Shown: positions 24,391 through 32,868, numbered from the stretch's first letter. The stretch is 64,000 nucleotides of DNA from RUG14871 sp045539425 (GCA_045539425.1 JAZQFH010000008.1:110615-174614); one strand, 5' to 3'. The notes: generated by a model from the sequence alone, not told the origin. Made by a program: numbers and translations.

Positions 24391-25485
24391 ATGCAGTATC
24401 GAATTCATCCAAAGACAAAAGACAGAATCAGTGTGATCGGAATCGGCACAAGCAGTATCTATGAAGTTGCTGAAGAAGAAGCCGTAAAGGCCTTACGGAA
24501 GGCGTATGAAGGCGGAATCAACTATTTTGATCTCGCTGCGGGACACGCGAGTGCGTTTCCGCTATTCAGAAAAGCTTTGAGCGATGTGCGGGATCAGGTG
24601 TTCTACCAGATCCATTTCGGTGCCGATTATTCAGAGGGGGAATACGGCTGGACGCTTGAGCTGGACAAAGTGAAGAGTGCATTAAAAAATATGTTGGAAG
24701 CACTCGGAACAAACTATATCGATTACGGCTTCATTCACTGCCAGGATGAGCTAAAGGATTGGGAGACATATCAGAAGAACGGTGTTCTGGATTATCTGTT
24801 GTCCTTAAAGGAGCGGGGAATTGTACACCATATCGGACTTTCTTCCCATACCCCGAAAGTCATTCAGAAGATCATGGATGAAGTGGACATCGATACGCTG
24901 ATGTTCAGCATCAACCCGGCATACGATTACGGTGAAGGGGAATTTGCGAACGGAAGCGTAAATGAGCGCGAGGCTATTTACCAACGCTGCGAGAGGGAAG
25001 GCGTTGCCATCTCCGTCATGAAGCCGTTCAGCGGCGGGCAGCTATTGGATGCGTCCGTCTCTCCGTTCGGAAAAGCGCTCAGCATTCATCAGTGCATCCG
25101 CTATGCGCTGGATAAGCCGGGCGTGCTTACGGTTCTTTGTGGGGCACAGAGCACTGCTCAGGTGGAAGAGCTTCTGAGCTATGATCAGAAAAGCGAAGAA
25201 GAGCTCGACTACTCTTTAATCAGCTCCCTCACCCCGAAAGAAGCACTGGGGAAGTGCGTTTACTGCAACCACTGCCGTCCGTGTCCGGCGGGACTGGACA
25301 TCGGCTTGATCAATAAATATTATGATCTGAGTCTGGCGGGTGACATCATGGCGAGAGAACATTATAAAAACCTGAGCCGCCATGCATCCGACTGCCTGCA
25401 TTGCGGACACTGCAACAAGCGTTGCCCGTTTGGCGTTTCGCAGAGCGAACATATGGCGGAAATCGCGGAATACTTCGGAGTGTAA
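24391..25485 (+). CDS. Aldo/keto reductase with C-terminal 2x[4Fe-4S] domain, copy 1
   Basis: A 364-residue protein. The N-terminal aldo/keto reductase barrel (about 1-270) has GTSSIYEV, NYFDLAAGH, the catalytic-His-position IHCQDE and GLSSHTP; the Tyr-equivalent of the classical tetrad appears altered. The C-terminal region has two ferredoxin-like clusters, CVYCNHCRPCP and CLHCGHCNKRCP, marking the oxidoreductase branch that links substrate reduction to iron-sulfur electron transfer. Substrate unknown. Ribosome site AGGAGG. A related gene is at 38879. The next gene, a lipoprotein, starts two bases after its stop. Confidence 0.85.
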   Translation: MQYRIHPKTKDRISVIGIGTSSIYEVAEEEAVKALRKAYEGGINYFDLAAGHASAFPLFRKALSDVRDQVFYQIHFGADYSEGEYGWTLELDKVKSALKNMLEALGTNYIDYGFIHCQDELKDWETYQKNGVLDYLLSLKERGIVHHIGLSSHTPKVIQKIMDEVDIDTLMFSINPAYDYGEGEFANGSVNEREAIYQRCEREGVAISVMKPFSGGQLLDASVSPFGKALSIHQCIRYALDKPGVLTVLCGAQSTAQVEELLSYDQKSEEELDYSLISSLTPKEALGKCVYCNHCRPCPAGLDIGLINKYYDLSLAGDIMAREHYKNLSRHASDCLHCGHCNKRCPFGVSQSEHMAEIAEYFGV

Positions 25486-25486
25486 G

Positions 25487-25987
25487 ATGAAGAAACTATG
25501 GATTATATTGTTACTTCTATGTGTGGTATGCGGCTGCGCGAAGAAGGAAGAAAACGAGAGTGAACCGCTGAACCCGACAAACGAAGAGACTGCCAAGACG
25601 GAAGAAAACACACCGTCAGAGAGCACGGAGGAGAAGGAAATGTATCTGAAAATCGATGAGAAACGCGTCGAAGTGACGTGGGAAGAGAACGCCTCGGTAG
25701 ATGCGTTAAGAGAGTTATGCAAGGAAGAGGACCTCGTCATTGAAATGTCCAAATACGGCGGCTTTGAACAGGTCGGATCCATCGGGCAGGAGCTTCCGCG
25801 CGAAGATCATTCAACGGTCACGGAGTGGGGCGATATCGTCCTGTATTCCGGCGATCAGATCGTCATCTTCTACGGCTCCAACAGCTGGTCCTATACCCGG
25901 CTTGGGAAAGTGAAGGGCTTAAGCGAGGATGATATGAGAGCGCTTCTTTCCGAGAAAGACGTGACACTGACGCTCTCCGTAAAATAA
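25487..25987 (+). CDS. Lipoprotein with cyclophilin-like domain
   Basis: A 166-residue protein with a signal peptide and lipobox VCGC (Cys at about residue 20), a Glu/Thr-rich linker (about 21-50) and a C-terminal domain matching the bacterial cyclophilin-like family PF18050: MSKYGGFEQVGSIGQELP, DIVLYSGDQIVIFYG and SWSYTRLGKV. The fold resembles cyclophilin, but prolyl isomerase activity is not established. The ATG at 25487 directly follows the reductase stop, suggesting co-expression; the longer frame start at 25382 lies inside the reductase. A terminator follows. Confidence 0.82.
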   Translation: MKKLWIILLLLCVVCGCAKKEENESEPLNPTNEETAKTEENTPSESTEEKEMYLKIDEKRVEVTWEENASVDALRELCKEEDLVIEMSKYGGFEQVGSIGQELPREDHSTVTEWGDIVLYSGDQIVIFYGSNSWSYTRLGKVKGLSEDDMRALLSEKDVTLTLSVK

Positions 25988-26005
25988 AGGAAACAAAGTG
26001 AGAGA

Positions 26006-26031
26006 AAACGGCGTTGAAACGCTGTTTTTTT
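26006..26031 (+). terminator. Intrinsic terminator after the lipoprotein gene
   Basis: AAACGGCGTT and AACGCTGTTT with a tiny loop, then a T run to about 26031. Confidence 0.7.
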
Positions 26032-26063
26032 ATGGTTTTCCATCTTCTTTTTTGAAAGCACTA

Positions 26064-26072
26064 TGGTATAAT
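26064..26072 (+). promoter_or_regulatory. Extended -10 promoter of alaS
   Basis: TGG followed by TATAAT (26067-26072). It starts the T-box leader, which fills the 311-base interval between the lipoprotein gene and alaS. Confidence 0.7.
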
Positions 26073-26077
26073 TACAG

Positions 26078-26277
26078 AGGTAAAACGATGAAGAAGAAAA
26101 AGGGCAGAACAACCTTTTCAGAAAGCAGACGGGAGATGCGAGTCTGCAGGGAATCTGACTGAGCCGCTTCCGAGTGAAAGCAGAACTTTCCGCTTGTCAG
26201 CGTTAACGACGAATGAAGTGCACGAAAGTGAATTAGGATGGTACCGCGAATCAATCGTTCCTGAAGGTACTTTTTTT
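26078..26277 (+). promoter_or_regulatory. T-box leader (tRNA-Ala sensing) upstream of alaS
   Basis: A leader of about 200 nt. The T-box core GGATGGTACCGCG is at 26236-26248, preceded by AGTGAATTA. GGTAC (26266-26270) can pair with GTACC of the core to form the terminator, followed by seven T. Upstream, GCAGACGGGAGATGCGAGTCTGC forms the expected Stem I apical helix (written here as GCAGAC and GTCTGC arms). Uncharged tRNA-Ala should stabilise the antiterminator and switch on alaS. The specifier codon could not be fixed by eye; a GCC near 26165 is one candidate. Confidence 0.88.
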
Positions 26278-26298
26278 ATTTTTAGAGGAGAGATAGAT

Positions 26299-28929
26299 AT
26301 GAGACAGTTAACAAGTGATCAGATCCGTCAGATGTTTCTGGATTTCTTCCAGAGCAAGGGCTGCATGGTCGAACCGGGCGCCAGTCTGGTACCGCATGAT
26401 GACCCGACACTGCTTTGGATCAATGCCGGTGTATCCGCATTAAAGAAATACTTTGACGGAACGGAGAAACCGAAATCCAACCGGATCTGCAATGCGCAGA
26501 AATCCATTCGTACCAATGATATTGAAAACGTCGGTAAGACCGCACGTCACCATACATTCTTTGAAATGCTGGGGAACTTCTCCATCGGTGACTACTTCAA
26601 GCAGGAAGCCATTCCCTGGGCATGGGAATTCCTTACCAGCAAGGAGTGGATCGGCTTTGATCCGGAACGTCTGTATGTGACGGTATACCCGGATGATACG
26701 GAAGCGTATGATCTCTGGGTCAAGGTCGGTATGAATCCGGCTCATATCCGCAAGACGGACGACAACTTCTGGGAAATCGGAAGAGGTCCGGGCGGACCGG
26801 ATACGGAACTCTACTATGACAGAGGAGAAAAATACGATCCGGAAGGCATCGGGGAAAAACTGTTCTTCGAAGATATCGAAAACGACCGCTACATTGAAGT
26901 CTGGAATATCGTCTTCTCACAGTATGACTGCCGTCCGGATGAACTGCCGCGCTCCGAATACAAGGAACTGCCGCAGAAAAACATCGATACGGGCATGGGA
27001 CTGGAACGTCTGGTCTGCCTGGTTCAGGATGGTGAAACCAACTTTGATACGGATCTGTTCCTGCCGATCATCCGCGAGACGGAAAAACTGGCAAAATATC
27101 CGTATTCCGAAAAGCAGTACAAGATGGCTTACCGCGTCATCGCGGACCACATCCGTACGGTTACCTTCGCTTTGGCAGACGGGGCTCTCTTTGCGAATGA
27201 AGGCAGAGGCTACGTCTTACGCCGTGTCTTGCGCCGTGCCGTCCGTTACGGCATCAAGCTGGGCATCGAAGGTGCTTTCATGTACCGTTTGGTACAGACG
27301 GTTGCCGACAATATGAAGGTGTTCTATCCGTATCTGGAAAACAAGGTGGAATACATCAGCCGTCTGGTCAAGGCGGAAGAACTCCGCTTCCATTCCACAC
27401 TGGCTGCCGGAGAAAAACTTCTGAAGGACCAGATGGAAAACTCCGAGGACAAACGCCTGGAAGGACCGGTCGTCTTCCGTTTATACGATACGTTCGGCTT
27501 CCCGTTTGAATTAACCAAGGAAATCGCCGAAGAAAACGGTTTTGAAGTGGACGAAGAAGGCTTCAAGGCCGAGATGAACAAGCAGAAAGAACGTGCCAGA
27601 GCTGCCAGAAGCGATGAGCAGAGCATGGCTTCCCAGTCCAAGGACTTAATGGACTTCACGGATACCTCCGAATTCACGGGCTACAAGGACACCACAGCCG
27701 AAGCAACGATTTTAGGCTTATTCAAGAACGGTGTCCGCGTGAAGGAACTTATCGATGAGGGTGACATCATCCTCGACGTCACTCCGTTCTATGCGGAGAG
27801 CGGCGGACAGGTGGCCGATATCGGTACGCTGGATTCGGAAGTCGTTCACGCAGCGGTCGTGGACGTTAAGAAGGCTCCTCATAAGCAGCATCTGCACCAT
27901 GTGGAAGTCAAAGAAGGAACGCTGAGCGAAGGGGACAAGGTCCATTGCGCCATCGATACCACCCGCCGTACCCGCATCCGTGCCAACCACAGCTCTGCCC
28001 ACCTCTTACAGAGTGCACTGCGCAGTGTCATCGGAGATCATGTCCATCAGGCAGGTTCCTACCTGAACGATGAATACCTCCGCTTTGACTTCACACACTT
28101 TGAAAAGGTGACATTCGAACAGCTGCGCAAGATCGAAGCAATCGTCAATGAATGGATTGCGGAAAAACTGCCGGTCACAACGGAAGTGATGGATCTTGAG
28201 GAAGCGAAGAAGACAGGCGCTATGGCTCTGTTTGATGAAAAATACGATTCCCGCGTCCGCGTGGTTTCCATGGGAGAAGTCTCCAAGGAATTCTGTGCCG
28301 GTACGCATGTTTCCAATACAAGCGAGATCGGTGTCTTCAAGATCTTAAGTGAAGAAAGCATCGGCAGCGGCATCCGCCGTATCACATCCTGCACATCGAT
28401 CGGTGCCTATCAGGAATTTCTGAAGGAAGAGGATGCACTTCTGAAAGCAGCCGAACTGCTCAAGAGCGGCAGTGCCTCGCTGGTACTCGGCAAACTGCAG
28501 CAGCTTCTGGATGAGCACAAGGCTCTGCAGGAAGAATGCGCTCAGATGAATCAGAAACTGCAGTCGTTAGAGGCAGCCGAACTGCTCTCCAGCTACAAAG
28601 GAGTCAACGGACTCAACGTCTTAGTCAAAGAGATCCGCAATGCGGACGGCAACAGCCTGAAATCCATGGCGGACAATCTGAAGGTACGCGTGGAGAACGA
28701 TCTGACATTCCTTTACACGGCACAGGAAAACAAGGTGGTCTTTGTCTGCCATGCTTCTGAAGCAGCCATCAAGCAGGGTTATAAAGCCGGTGACTTGGTC
28801 AAACTGGCAGCCCAGAAATGCGGCGGCAACGGCGGCGGAAGACCGGATCTGGCACAGGCTGGCGGCAAGGATGCAGGCAAACTGGAAGAAGCCGTTCAGG
28901 AAATCTTAATGAAGTTAAGCCTTTCATAA
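26299..28929 (+). CDS. alaS: Alanyl-tRNA synthetase
   Basis: An 876-residue class II synthetase. The N-terminal catalytic core has MRQLTSDQIRQMFLDFF and motif 2-like ARHHTFFEMLGNFSIGDYFK; the editing domain has RANHSSAHLLQSALR and FCAGTHVSNTSEIG (zinc ligands His, Cys, His); the C-terminal C-Ala domain ends GGGRPDLAQAGG. It charges tRNA-Ala, clears Ser/Gly mischarging, and supplies the Ala-tRNA that RqcH uses for tailing. The ATG at 26299 with GAGGAGAGA is chosen; the longer frame from 26194 would run through the T-box terminator. Confidence 0.96.
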   Translation: MRQLTSDQIRQMFLDFFQSKGCMVEPGASLVPHDDPTLLWINAGVSALKKYFDGTEKPKSNRICNAQKSIRTNDIENVGKTARHHTFFEMLGNFSIGDYFKQEAIPWAWEFLTSKEWIGFDPERLYVTVYPDDTEAYDLWVKVGMNPAHIRKTDDNFWEIGRGPGGPDTELYYDRGEKYDPEGIGEKLFFEDIENDRYIEVWNIVFSQYDCRPDELPRSEYKELPQKNIDTGMGLERLVCLVQDGETNFDTDLFLPIIRETEKLAKYPYSEKQYKMAYRVIADHIRTVTFALADGALFANEGRGYVLRRVLRRAVRYGIKLGIEGAFMYRLVQTVADNMKVFYPYLENKVEYISRLVKAEELRFHSTLAAGEKLLKDQMENSEDKRLEGPVVFRLYDTFGFPFELTKEIAEENGFEVDEEGFKAEMNKQKERARAARSDEQSMASQSKDLMDFTDTSEFTGYKDTTAEATILGLFKNGVRVKELIDEGDIILDVTPFYAESGGQVADIGTLDSEVVHAAVVDVKKAPHKQHLHHVEVKEGTLSEGDKVHCAIDTTRRTRIRANHSSAHLLQSALRSVIGDHVHQAGSYLNDEYLRFDFTHFEKVTFEQLRKIEAIVNEWIAEKLPVTTEVMDLEEAKKTGAMALFDEKYDSRVRVVSMGEVSKEFCAGTHVSNTSEIGVFKILSEESIGSGIRRITSCTSIGAYQEFLKEEDALLKAAELLKSGSASLVLGKLQQLLDEHKALQEECAQMNQKLQSLEAAELLSSYKGVNGLNVLVKEIRNADGNSLKSMADNLKVRVENDLTFLYTAQENKVVFVCHASEAAIKQGYKAGDLVKLAAQKCGGNGGGRPDLAQAGGKDAGKLEEAVQEILMKLSLS

Positions 28930-28971
28930 TAAGGGCAGATACGATAAAATAAGTGTAAGAGAGGTGATCAT

Positions 28972-29223
28972 ATGAATAATACAGAAACCATGGCGTTCCG
29001 TTCGGACGAATTACGCAGAGAAACCATCCGGAAGGTACTGGATCTTGTGAATACGGCACTGAAGGAAAAAGGATACAACTCCGTCAATCAGTTATCCGGC
29101 TATTTAATTTCAAATGATCCGGCTTACATTTCCTCTCATAAGAATGCCCGCAGCGTGATTCAGACGGTCGAGCGCTATGAGATCATCGAGGAACTGGTAA
29201 GGTTCTATCTGGAACAGAAATAA
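28972..29223 (+). CDS. ireB: IreB family regulatory phosphoprotein (UPF0297)
   Basis: An 83-residue protein of the IreB/YrzL (DUF965) family, matched over its full length: KVLDLVNTALKEKGYNSVNQ, LSGYLISNDPAYI and NARSVIQTVERYEIIEEL. In Enterococcus, IreB is phosphorylated on N-terminal threonines by the PASTA kinase IreK and restrains cephalosporin resistance. Thr4 and Thr6 here could play that part; this is inference. The matching kinase and phosphatase are at 15124-17513. Ribosome site GAGGTGA. Overlaps ruvX by one base. Confidence 0.92.
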   Translation: MNNTETMAFRSDELRRETIRKVLDLVNTALKEKGYNSVNQLSGYLISNDPAYISSHKNARSVIQTVERYEIIEELVRFYLEQK

Positions 29224-29645
29224 TGCGCTATATCGGATTAGATTTAGGAAGCAGAACCTGTGGCATCGCGTTAAGCGATGCTTTAGGTATGATGGCACAT
29301 GCGTATAAGACCATCCGCTTTGAGGAAGATGATTATGATTCAGCACTGGACCAGGTGATCAGGGAAGTCCGCGAGAATGAAGTGGGCGTAATCGTTCTGG
29401 GCTATCCGAAGCACATGAACGGCTCCGTGGGAATCCGCGGACAGCTGAGTGAGCAGTTTGCGGAAGCACTTCGCGAAGAGCTGAATATGGAAGTGGTTCT
29501 CTGGGATGAGCGTCTGACGACGGTCGCAAGCGAACGCGTTCTGATCGAAGGAAAAGTCCGCAGGGAAAACCGGAAGAAGTACATTGACCAGCTGGCGGCA
29601 GTGAATATTCTGCAGGGGTATTTAGACAGTTTAAAAGTGAGGTAA
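29223..29645 (+). CDS. ruvX: Holliday junction resolvase-like RuvX/YqgF
   Basis: A 140-residue RNase H-fold nuclease. It has the first catalytic aspartate in MRYIGLDLGSRTCGIALSD, the glutamate-containing VIVLGYPKHMNGSVG, and WDERLTTVASERVL. Members process rRNA 5' ends or resolve Holliday junctions. It sits in the conserved alaS-ireB-ruvX-yrzB cluster and starts in the stop codon of ireB (TAATG). Confidence 0.93.
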   Translation: MRYIGLDLGSRTCGIALSDALGMMAHAYKTIRFEEDDYDSALDQVIREVRENEVGVIVLGYPKHMNGSVGIRGQLSEQFAEALREELNMEVVLWDERLTTVASERVLIEGKVRRENRKKYIDQLAAVNILQGYLDSLKVR

Positions 29646-29651
29646 TCACAT

Positions 29652-29903
29652 ATGAATGAAAAGAAATTTTACATCACGATGGATGACGGAAGCGAAGTGA
29701 CGGCAGAGATTCTGTTCACTTTCACATCCGAAGACTTTGGAAAAAACTATGTTCTTTACCAGCTTCCCGGAGATGAGGAGCAGGTATATGTTTCCAGTTA
29801 TACGGACGAAGGCGATCTTTATGAGGTCGAAAGTGAGGAAGAACTGGAAATGATCAACGAAGTGCTGGGAGCATTCTTGGAAGATGAAGGCGCTGAAGAG
29901 TAA
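29652..29903 (+). CDS. yrzB: DUF1292 family protein YrzB
   Basis: An 83-residue acidic protein with the DUF1292 pattern: ITMDDGSEVTAEILFTF, then KNYVLYQL and VYVSSY...EVESEEELEMINEVL. Function is unknown, but it is nearly always encoded between ruvX and downstream cell-wall genes in Firmicutes. The last 20 bases overlap the mltG start. Confidence 0.88.
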   Translation: MNEKKFYITMDDGSEVTAEILFTFTSEDFGKNYVLYQLPGDEEQVYVSSYTDEGDLYEVESEEELEMINEVLGAFLEDEGAEE

Positions 29904-30954
29904 ACTCGGCACATTCCTTCTGATTCTGCTTGTTCTCCTTTTGGGGGCGGGCGGATTTGCCTACAAGATGTACAGCGATGCGCAGAAGCCGGTGCAGGCG
30001 GAAAGCGAAGTCGTTGTTTTCCGTGCGGAGAAAGGGTGCTACGCCAAATGTACCCTGGAACGCCTGGAGGAGCAGGGGCTCATTCGCAATGCGACGCTCG
30101 GCTATCTGTATGCCAAGCAGAACAATCTGACGGAGATCTGCTTCGGTGATTATGAACTGAACAAGAACATGGGTTTACAGAAGATCCTGACGGAACTGAA
30201 TGATCCGACGGCTGCCTTAAGCGACCAGGTGTTAGTCACCATCACGGAAGGCAAGTGGGCGAGTGAAATCGCGGCTCAGATTGAAGAACAGGTCGGCACC
30301 AGTGCGCAGGAATTACTGAATCTCTGGAATGATACGACCTATGTCGAGAGTCTGATGGTGGATTACCCGTTCATCCGCGAAGAGGTGCTCAATGAGGACC
30401 TCAGGGTGAAGTTGGAAGGTTATCTCCATCCGGATACTTACTATTTCAAACCGAACTCTTCCGCGGACACGATCACAAGAAAACTGTTGGACGAGACGCT
30501 GAAGGTTTATGAGAAATACAAAGAGGGCTTTGCGGAGACGGATTTCAATATCCATGAAGTCTTCACGCTGGCCTCCATCGTACAGTATGAAAGCGGCTAT
30601 GATGCGGACAATGCCGGTATCGCCGGAGTCTTCATCAACCGTCTGAACGATCCTTATTTTGACAGTATCGGCGGATACCTGCAGTCCAACGTGACCGCCC
30701 AGTATGCCTGGAATTCCCGTGATGTGGATCCGGAGCTGGACGTCAACAAGCAGATCGTATCCCTGTACAATACCTATGCCTATCCGGGATTGCCGATCGG
30801 TCCGGTCTGCAATATGGGAGAAGCCTGCATCAAGGCGGTCCTCTATCCGGAGCAGCATGATTACTTCTATTTCCTGGCGGATAAGACGGGACAGGTGCAC
30901 TATGCCCATGATTACACGGAACATCTCGCCAACATTAACAAATACTATGAATAA
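29884..30954 (+). CDS. mltG: Endolytic murein transglycosylase MltG
   Basis: A 356-residue membrane-anchored enzyme: one N-terminal helix (about 9-30) followed by an outer YceG domain. A LysM-like subdomain precedes the catalytic region ASIVQYESGYDADNAGIAGV, where the conserved glutamate is kept (the neighbouring position is Gln, as in several Firmicutes). The C-terminal block NTYAYPGLPIGPVCN and YFYFLADKTGQVHYA completes the family signature. It cuts nascent glycan strands and sets their length. Overlaps yrzB by 20 bases. Confidence 0.93.
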   Translation: MKALKSKLGTFLLILLVLLLGAGGFAYKMYSDAQKPVQAESEVVVFRAEKGCYAKCTLERLEEQGLIRNATLGYLYAKQNNLTEICFGDYELNKNMGLQKILTELNDPTAALSDQVLVTITEGKWASEIAAQIEEQVGTSAQELLNLWNDTTYVESLMVDYPFIREEVLNEDLRVKLEGYLHPDTYYFKPNSSADTITRKLLDETLKVYEKYKEGFAETDFNIHEVFTLASIVQYESGYDADNAGIAGVFINRLNDPYFDSIGGYLQSNVTAQYAWNSRDVDPELDVNKQIVSLYNTYAYPGLPIGPVCNMGEACIKAVLYPEQHDYFYFLADKTGQVHYAHDYTEHLANINKYYE

Positions 30955-30966
30955 AGGAAGATACTT

Positions 30967-31599
30967 ATGGGAAAACCTCTGATCATCGGAATCGCCGGCG
31001 GAACGGCCAGCGGAAAATCCACGGTTGCGGAACAGATCTACAAGAAATATGCGGAAAGCAAATCCGTTATCATCATCAAGCAGGATGACTACTATAAAGA
31101 CCAGAGCCATCTGACGATGGAAGAGCGCGTCAAGACCAACTATGACCATCCGCTTGCCTTCGATAATGAACTGTTAGTCAAGCATCTCGATCAGCTCTCC
31201 AAGGGGCTGCCGATCGAAAAGCCGACCTATGACTTCGTCAATCATACCCGCTCCAGCATTACGGAGTACATTGAACCGGCGGACGTCATCATTCTGGAAG
31301 GGTTATTCGTTCTGGAAAGTGAGTTCATCCGCGACAGACTCGACATCAAGATCTTCGTCGATACGGAAGCGGACATCCGCTTTATCCGCCGCCTGAAGAG
31401 GGACATCGAAGACCGCGGCAGAACGCTGGACGGAGTCATTTCCCAATACACGACAACAGTCAAAGTCATGCATGATCTCTTTATTGAACCGTCGAAGCGC
31501 TATGCGCATCTGATCATCCCGGAAGGGGGACGGAACACGGTCGCAATTGACTTGCTCATAACAAAAATCGATAGTATAATAGAACACGCAGTCAAATAG
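30967..31599 (+). CDS. udk: Uridine kinase
   Basis: A 210-residue P-loop kinase that phosphorylates uridine and cytidine. It has GGTASGKST (about residues 11-19), KQDDYYKD, YDHPLAFD and IEKPTYDFVNHTR, with the RRLKRDIEDRGRT lid. Pyrimidine salvage is also represented by the uridine phosphorylase at the window start. It lies 12 bases after mltG with an AAAGGAAG ribosome site. Confidence 0.95.
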   Translation: MGKPLIIGIAGGTASGKSTVAEQIYKKYAESKSVIIIKQDDYYKDQSHLTMEERVKTNYDHPLAFDNELLVKHLDQLSKGLPIEKPTYDFVNHTRSSITEYIEPADVIILEGLFVLESEFIRDRLDIKIFVDTEADIRFIRRLKRDIEDRGRTLDGVISQYTTTVKVMHDLFIEPSKRYAHLIIPEGGRNTVAIDLLITKIDSIIEHAVK

Positions 31600-31615
31600 G
31601 AAAGGGGAAAAACCG

Positions 31616-31861
31616 ATGCCTGAAATCCAACTCACCCGAAAAATGCTGGATGAATTGCTGGAAGAAAGAGATCAGCTGATCAAACTGCAGTATGATGAGA
31701 TTCTTCCCGCTCTGAAAGCCGCCAGGGAAAACGGCGACTTATCGGAGAATGCGGAATATGACGCCGCAAAGAAGAGACAGGCAGAGGTCATTGCCCGTAT
31801 TTCCGAAATTGACGAGTTATTAAAGAGTATTACAGTGAAACAGGATAAGGAGAATAACTGA
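31616..31861 (+). CDS. GreA N-terminal coiled-coil domain only
   Basis: An 81-residue protein equal to the antiparallel coiled coil of GreA (PF03449) without the FKBP-like C-terminal domain. The tip keeps the acidic residues that coordinate the RNA polymerase active-site metal (NGDLSENAEYDAAKKRQ, the Asp and Glu positions). The frame ends cleanly with TGA, overlapping the start of full-length greA by one base; the AAGGAG ribosome site for greA lies inside it. It is about 40 % diverged from the following GreA by eye, so it is not a recent duplicate. It may compete with or modulate GreA in the polymerase secondary channel; that is inference. Confidence 0.82.
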   Translation: MPEIQLTRKMLDELLEERDQLIKLQYDEILPALKAARENGDLSENAEYDAAKKRQAEVIARISEIDELLKSITVKQDKENN

Positions 31862-32325
31862 TGGAAAAAATTTATGTTACCAAAGAAGGTCTGAATGAAT
31901 TAATCAAGGAAAGAGACAATCTGATCCATGTCGTCAGACCGGAAGTCAAGGCAGAACTGGTAGCCGCCAGAGCACAGGGCGACTTATCCGAAAACGCGGA
32001 CTATGATGCCGCCAGAGACAGACAGGCCAAAGTCGAATCCCGTATTGCGGAACTTCAGGAAATGCTGAAGAACTACGAGATCATCGATGAGAAAAAAGGC
32101 AGAAGCAAGACCATCCGTATCGGCTCCACGGTTACGATCCTGGATCTGGAAGACGAGACGGAAGAAACATACGCCATCGTCGGTTCCGTTGAAGCAGGCC
32201 CGCTGAACGGCAAGCTTTCCAATGAAACACCGCTGGCACAGGCCATCATGGACCACAAGGAAGGCGACACGGTACGCGTAGCGGTGGATGAACCTTACAA
32301 GGTCAAGATTCTGTCCGTTAAATAA
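31861..32325 (+). CDS. greA: Transcription elongation factor GreA
   Basis: A 154-residue full-length GreA. It rescues backtracked RNA polymerase by inducing transcript cleavage. The N-terminal coiled coil has the acidic tip QGDLSENADYDAARDRQ; the C-terminal domain has IGSTVTILDLEDE, TPLAQAIMDHKEGD and the final VKILSV. Its start overlaps the stop of the N-domain-only gene (TGATG), so the two are translationally coupled. A strong terminator follows. Confidence 0.94.
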   Translation: MEKIYVTKEGLNELIKERDNLIHVVRPEVKAELVAARAQGDLSENADYDAARDRQAKVESRIAELQEMLKNYEIIDEKKGRSKTIRIGSTVTILDLEDETEETYAIVGSVEAGPLNGKLSNETPLAQAIMDHKEGDTVRVAVDEPYKVKILSVK

Positions 32326-32344
32326 GCAATCAAACAGAAAAGCG

Positions 32345-32374
32345 AAAAGTGAGGAGAAATCCTCACTTTTTTCT
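32345..32374 (+). terminator. Intrinsic terminator after greA
   Basis: AAAAGTGAGGA (32345-32355), GAAA tetraloop, TCCTCACTTTT (32360-32370), T run. Confidence 0.88.
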
Positions 32375-32379
32375 ATATA
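32374..32379 (+). promoter_or_regulatory. Possible -10 box, leaderless type, comEA
   Basis: TATATA ends six bases before the ATG at 32386. No clear ribosome site (only GGA). It sits at the edge of the greA terminator. Confidence 0.4.
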
Positions 32380-32385
32380 TAGGAT

Positions 32386-32868
32386 ATGAAAAAACAATGG
32401 ATCGTCTTTCCCGCCTTTGCGCTGCTTCTCTTAGGGGCAGATCTTGTTTCCTCCCTGCAGATGGAAGCATTACCCGAAAAAGATCAGGAGATTGAAGTCA
32501 GCATTCAGGGCAGTGTCGTTTCACCGGGAACCTACCGCTTTCCTTACGGCATTACGGTGGAAGAAGCACTGAAGGAAGCAGGAGTACTAAAAGAGGCGGA
32601 AACTTCCCAGCTCAACCCGCTCTGGGTTTTAAAGGATAAGGATGTGCTCTATATCCCGGAAAAGGCACCGGAAGCGCCGTTGATTTCCATTAATACGGCA
32701 ACGAAAGAGGAACTGATGCAGCTGAGCGGAATCGGGGAGAAGATTGCCCAGGCCATCGTGGATTACCGCGAAGCGCACGGGCTCTTTCAGACGCTTGAGG
32801 ATTTGTTAAAGGTGAAAGGGATCGGAGAGAAGAAGCTGGCAAAAATCAGGGAGAAGATCCGCTTATGA
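32386..32868 (+). CDS. comEA: Competence DNA-binding protein ComEA
   Basis: A 160-residue membrane-anchored protein. An N-terminal helix (about 5-24) is followed by an SLBB domain (about 35-95; IQGSVVSPGTYRFPYGITVEEAL) and a C-terminal double helix-hairpin-helix DNA-binding domain (ISINTATKEELMQLSGIGEK, then LKVKGIGEKKLAKI). It binds double-stranded DNA outside the membrane and passes it to the ComEC channel encoded next. Overlaps comEC by four bases. Confidence 0.93.
   Translation: MKKQWIVFPAFALLLLGADLVSSLQMEALPEKDQEIEVSIQGSVVSPGTYRFPYGITVEEALKEAGVLKEAETSQLNPLWVLKDKDVLYIPEKAPEAPLISINTATKEELMQLSGIGEKIAQAIVDYREAHGLFQTLEDLLKVKGIGEKKLAKIREKIRL

Noticed and set aside
26089..26163. Short ATG frame in the alaS leader (MKKKKGRTTF...)
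   Set aside because: It coincides with the T-box Stem I region. Structure explains the sequence better than a leader peptide.
26194..26298. N-terminal extension of alaS
   Set aside because: It would translate through the T-box core and terminator. The ATG at 26299 has a proper ribosome site and the normal AlaS start.
31616..31861. The short GreA frame as a frameshifted full-length gene
   Set aside because: Its stop overlaps the start of an intact greA and no C-terminal GreA remnant lies between, so a simple frameshift does not explain it.
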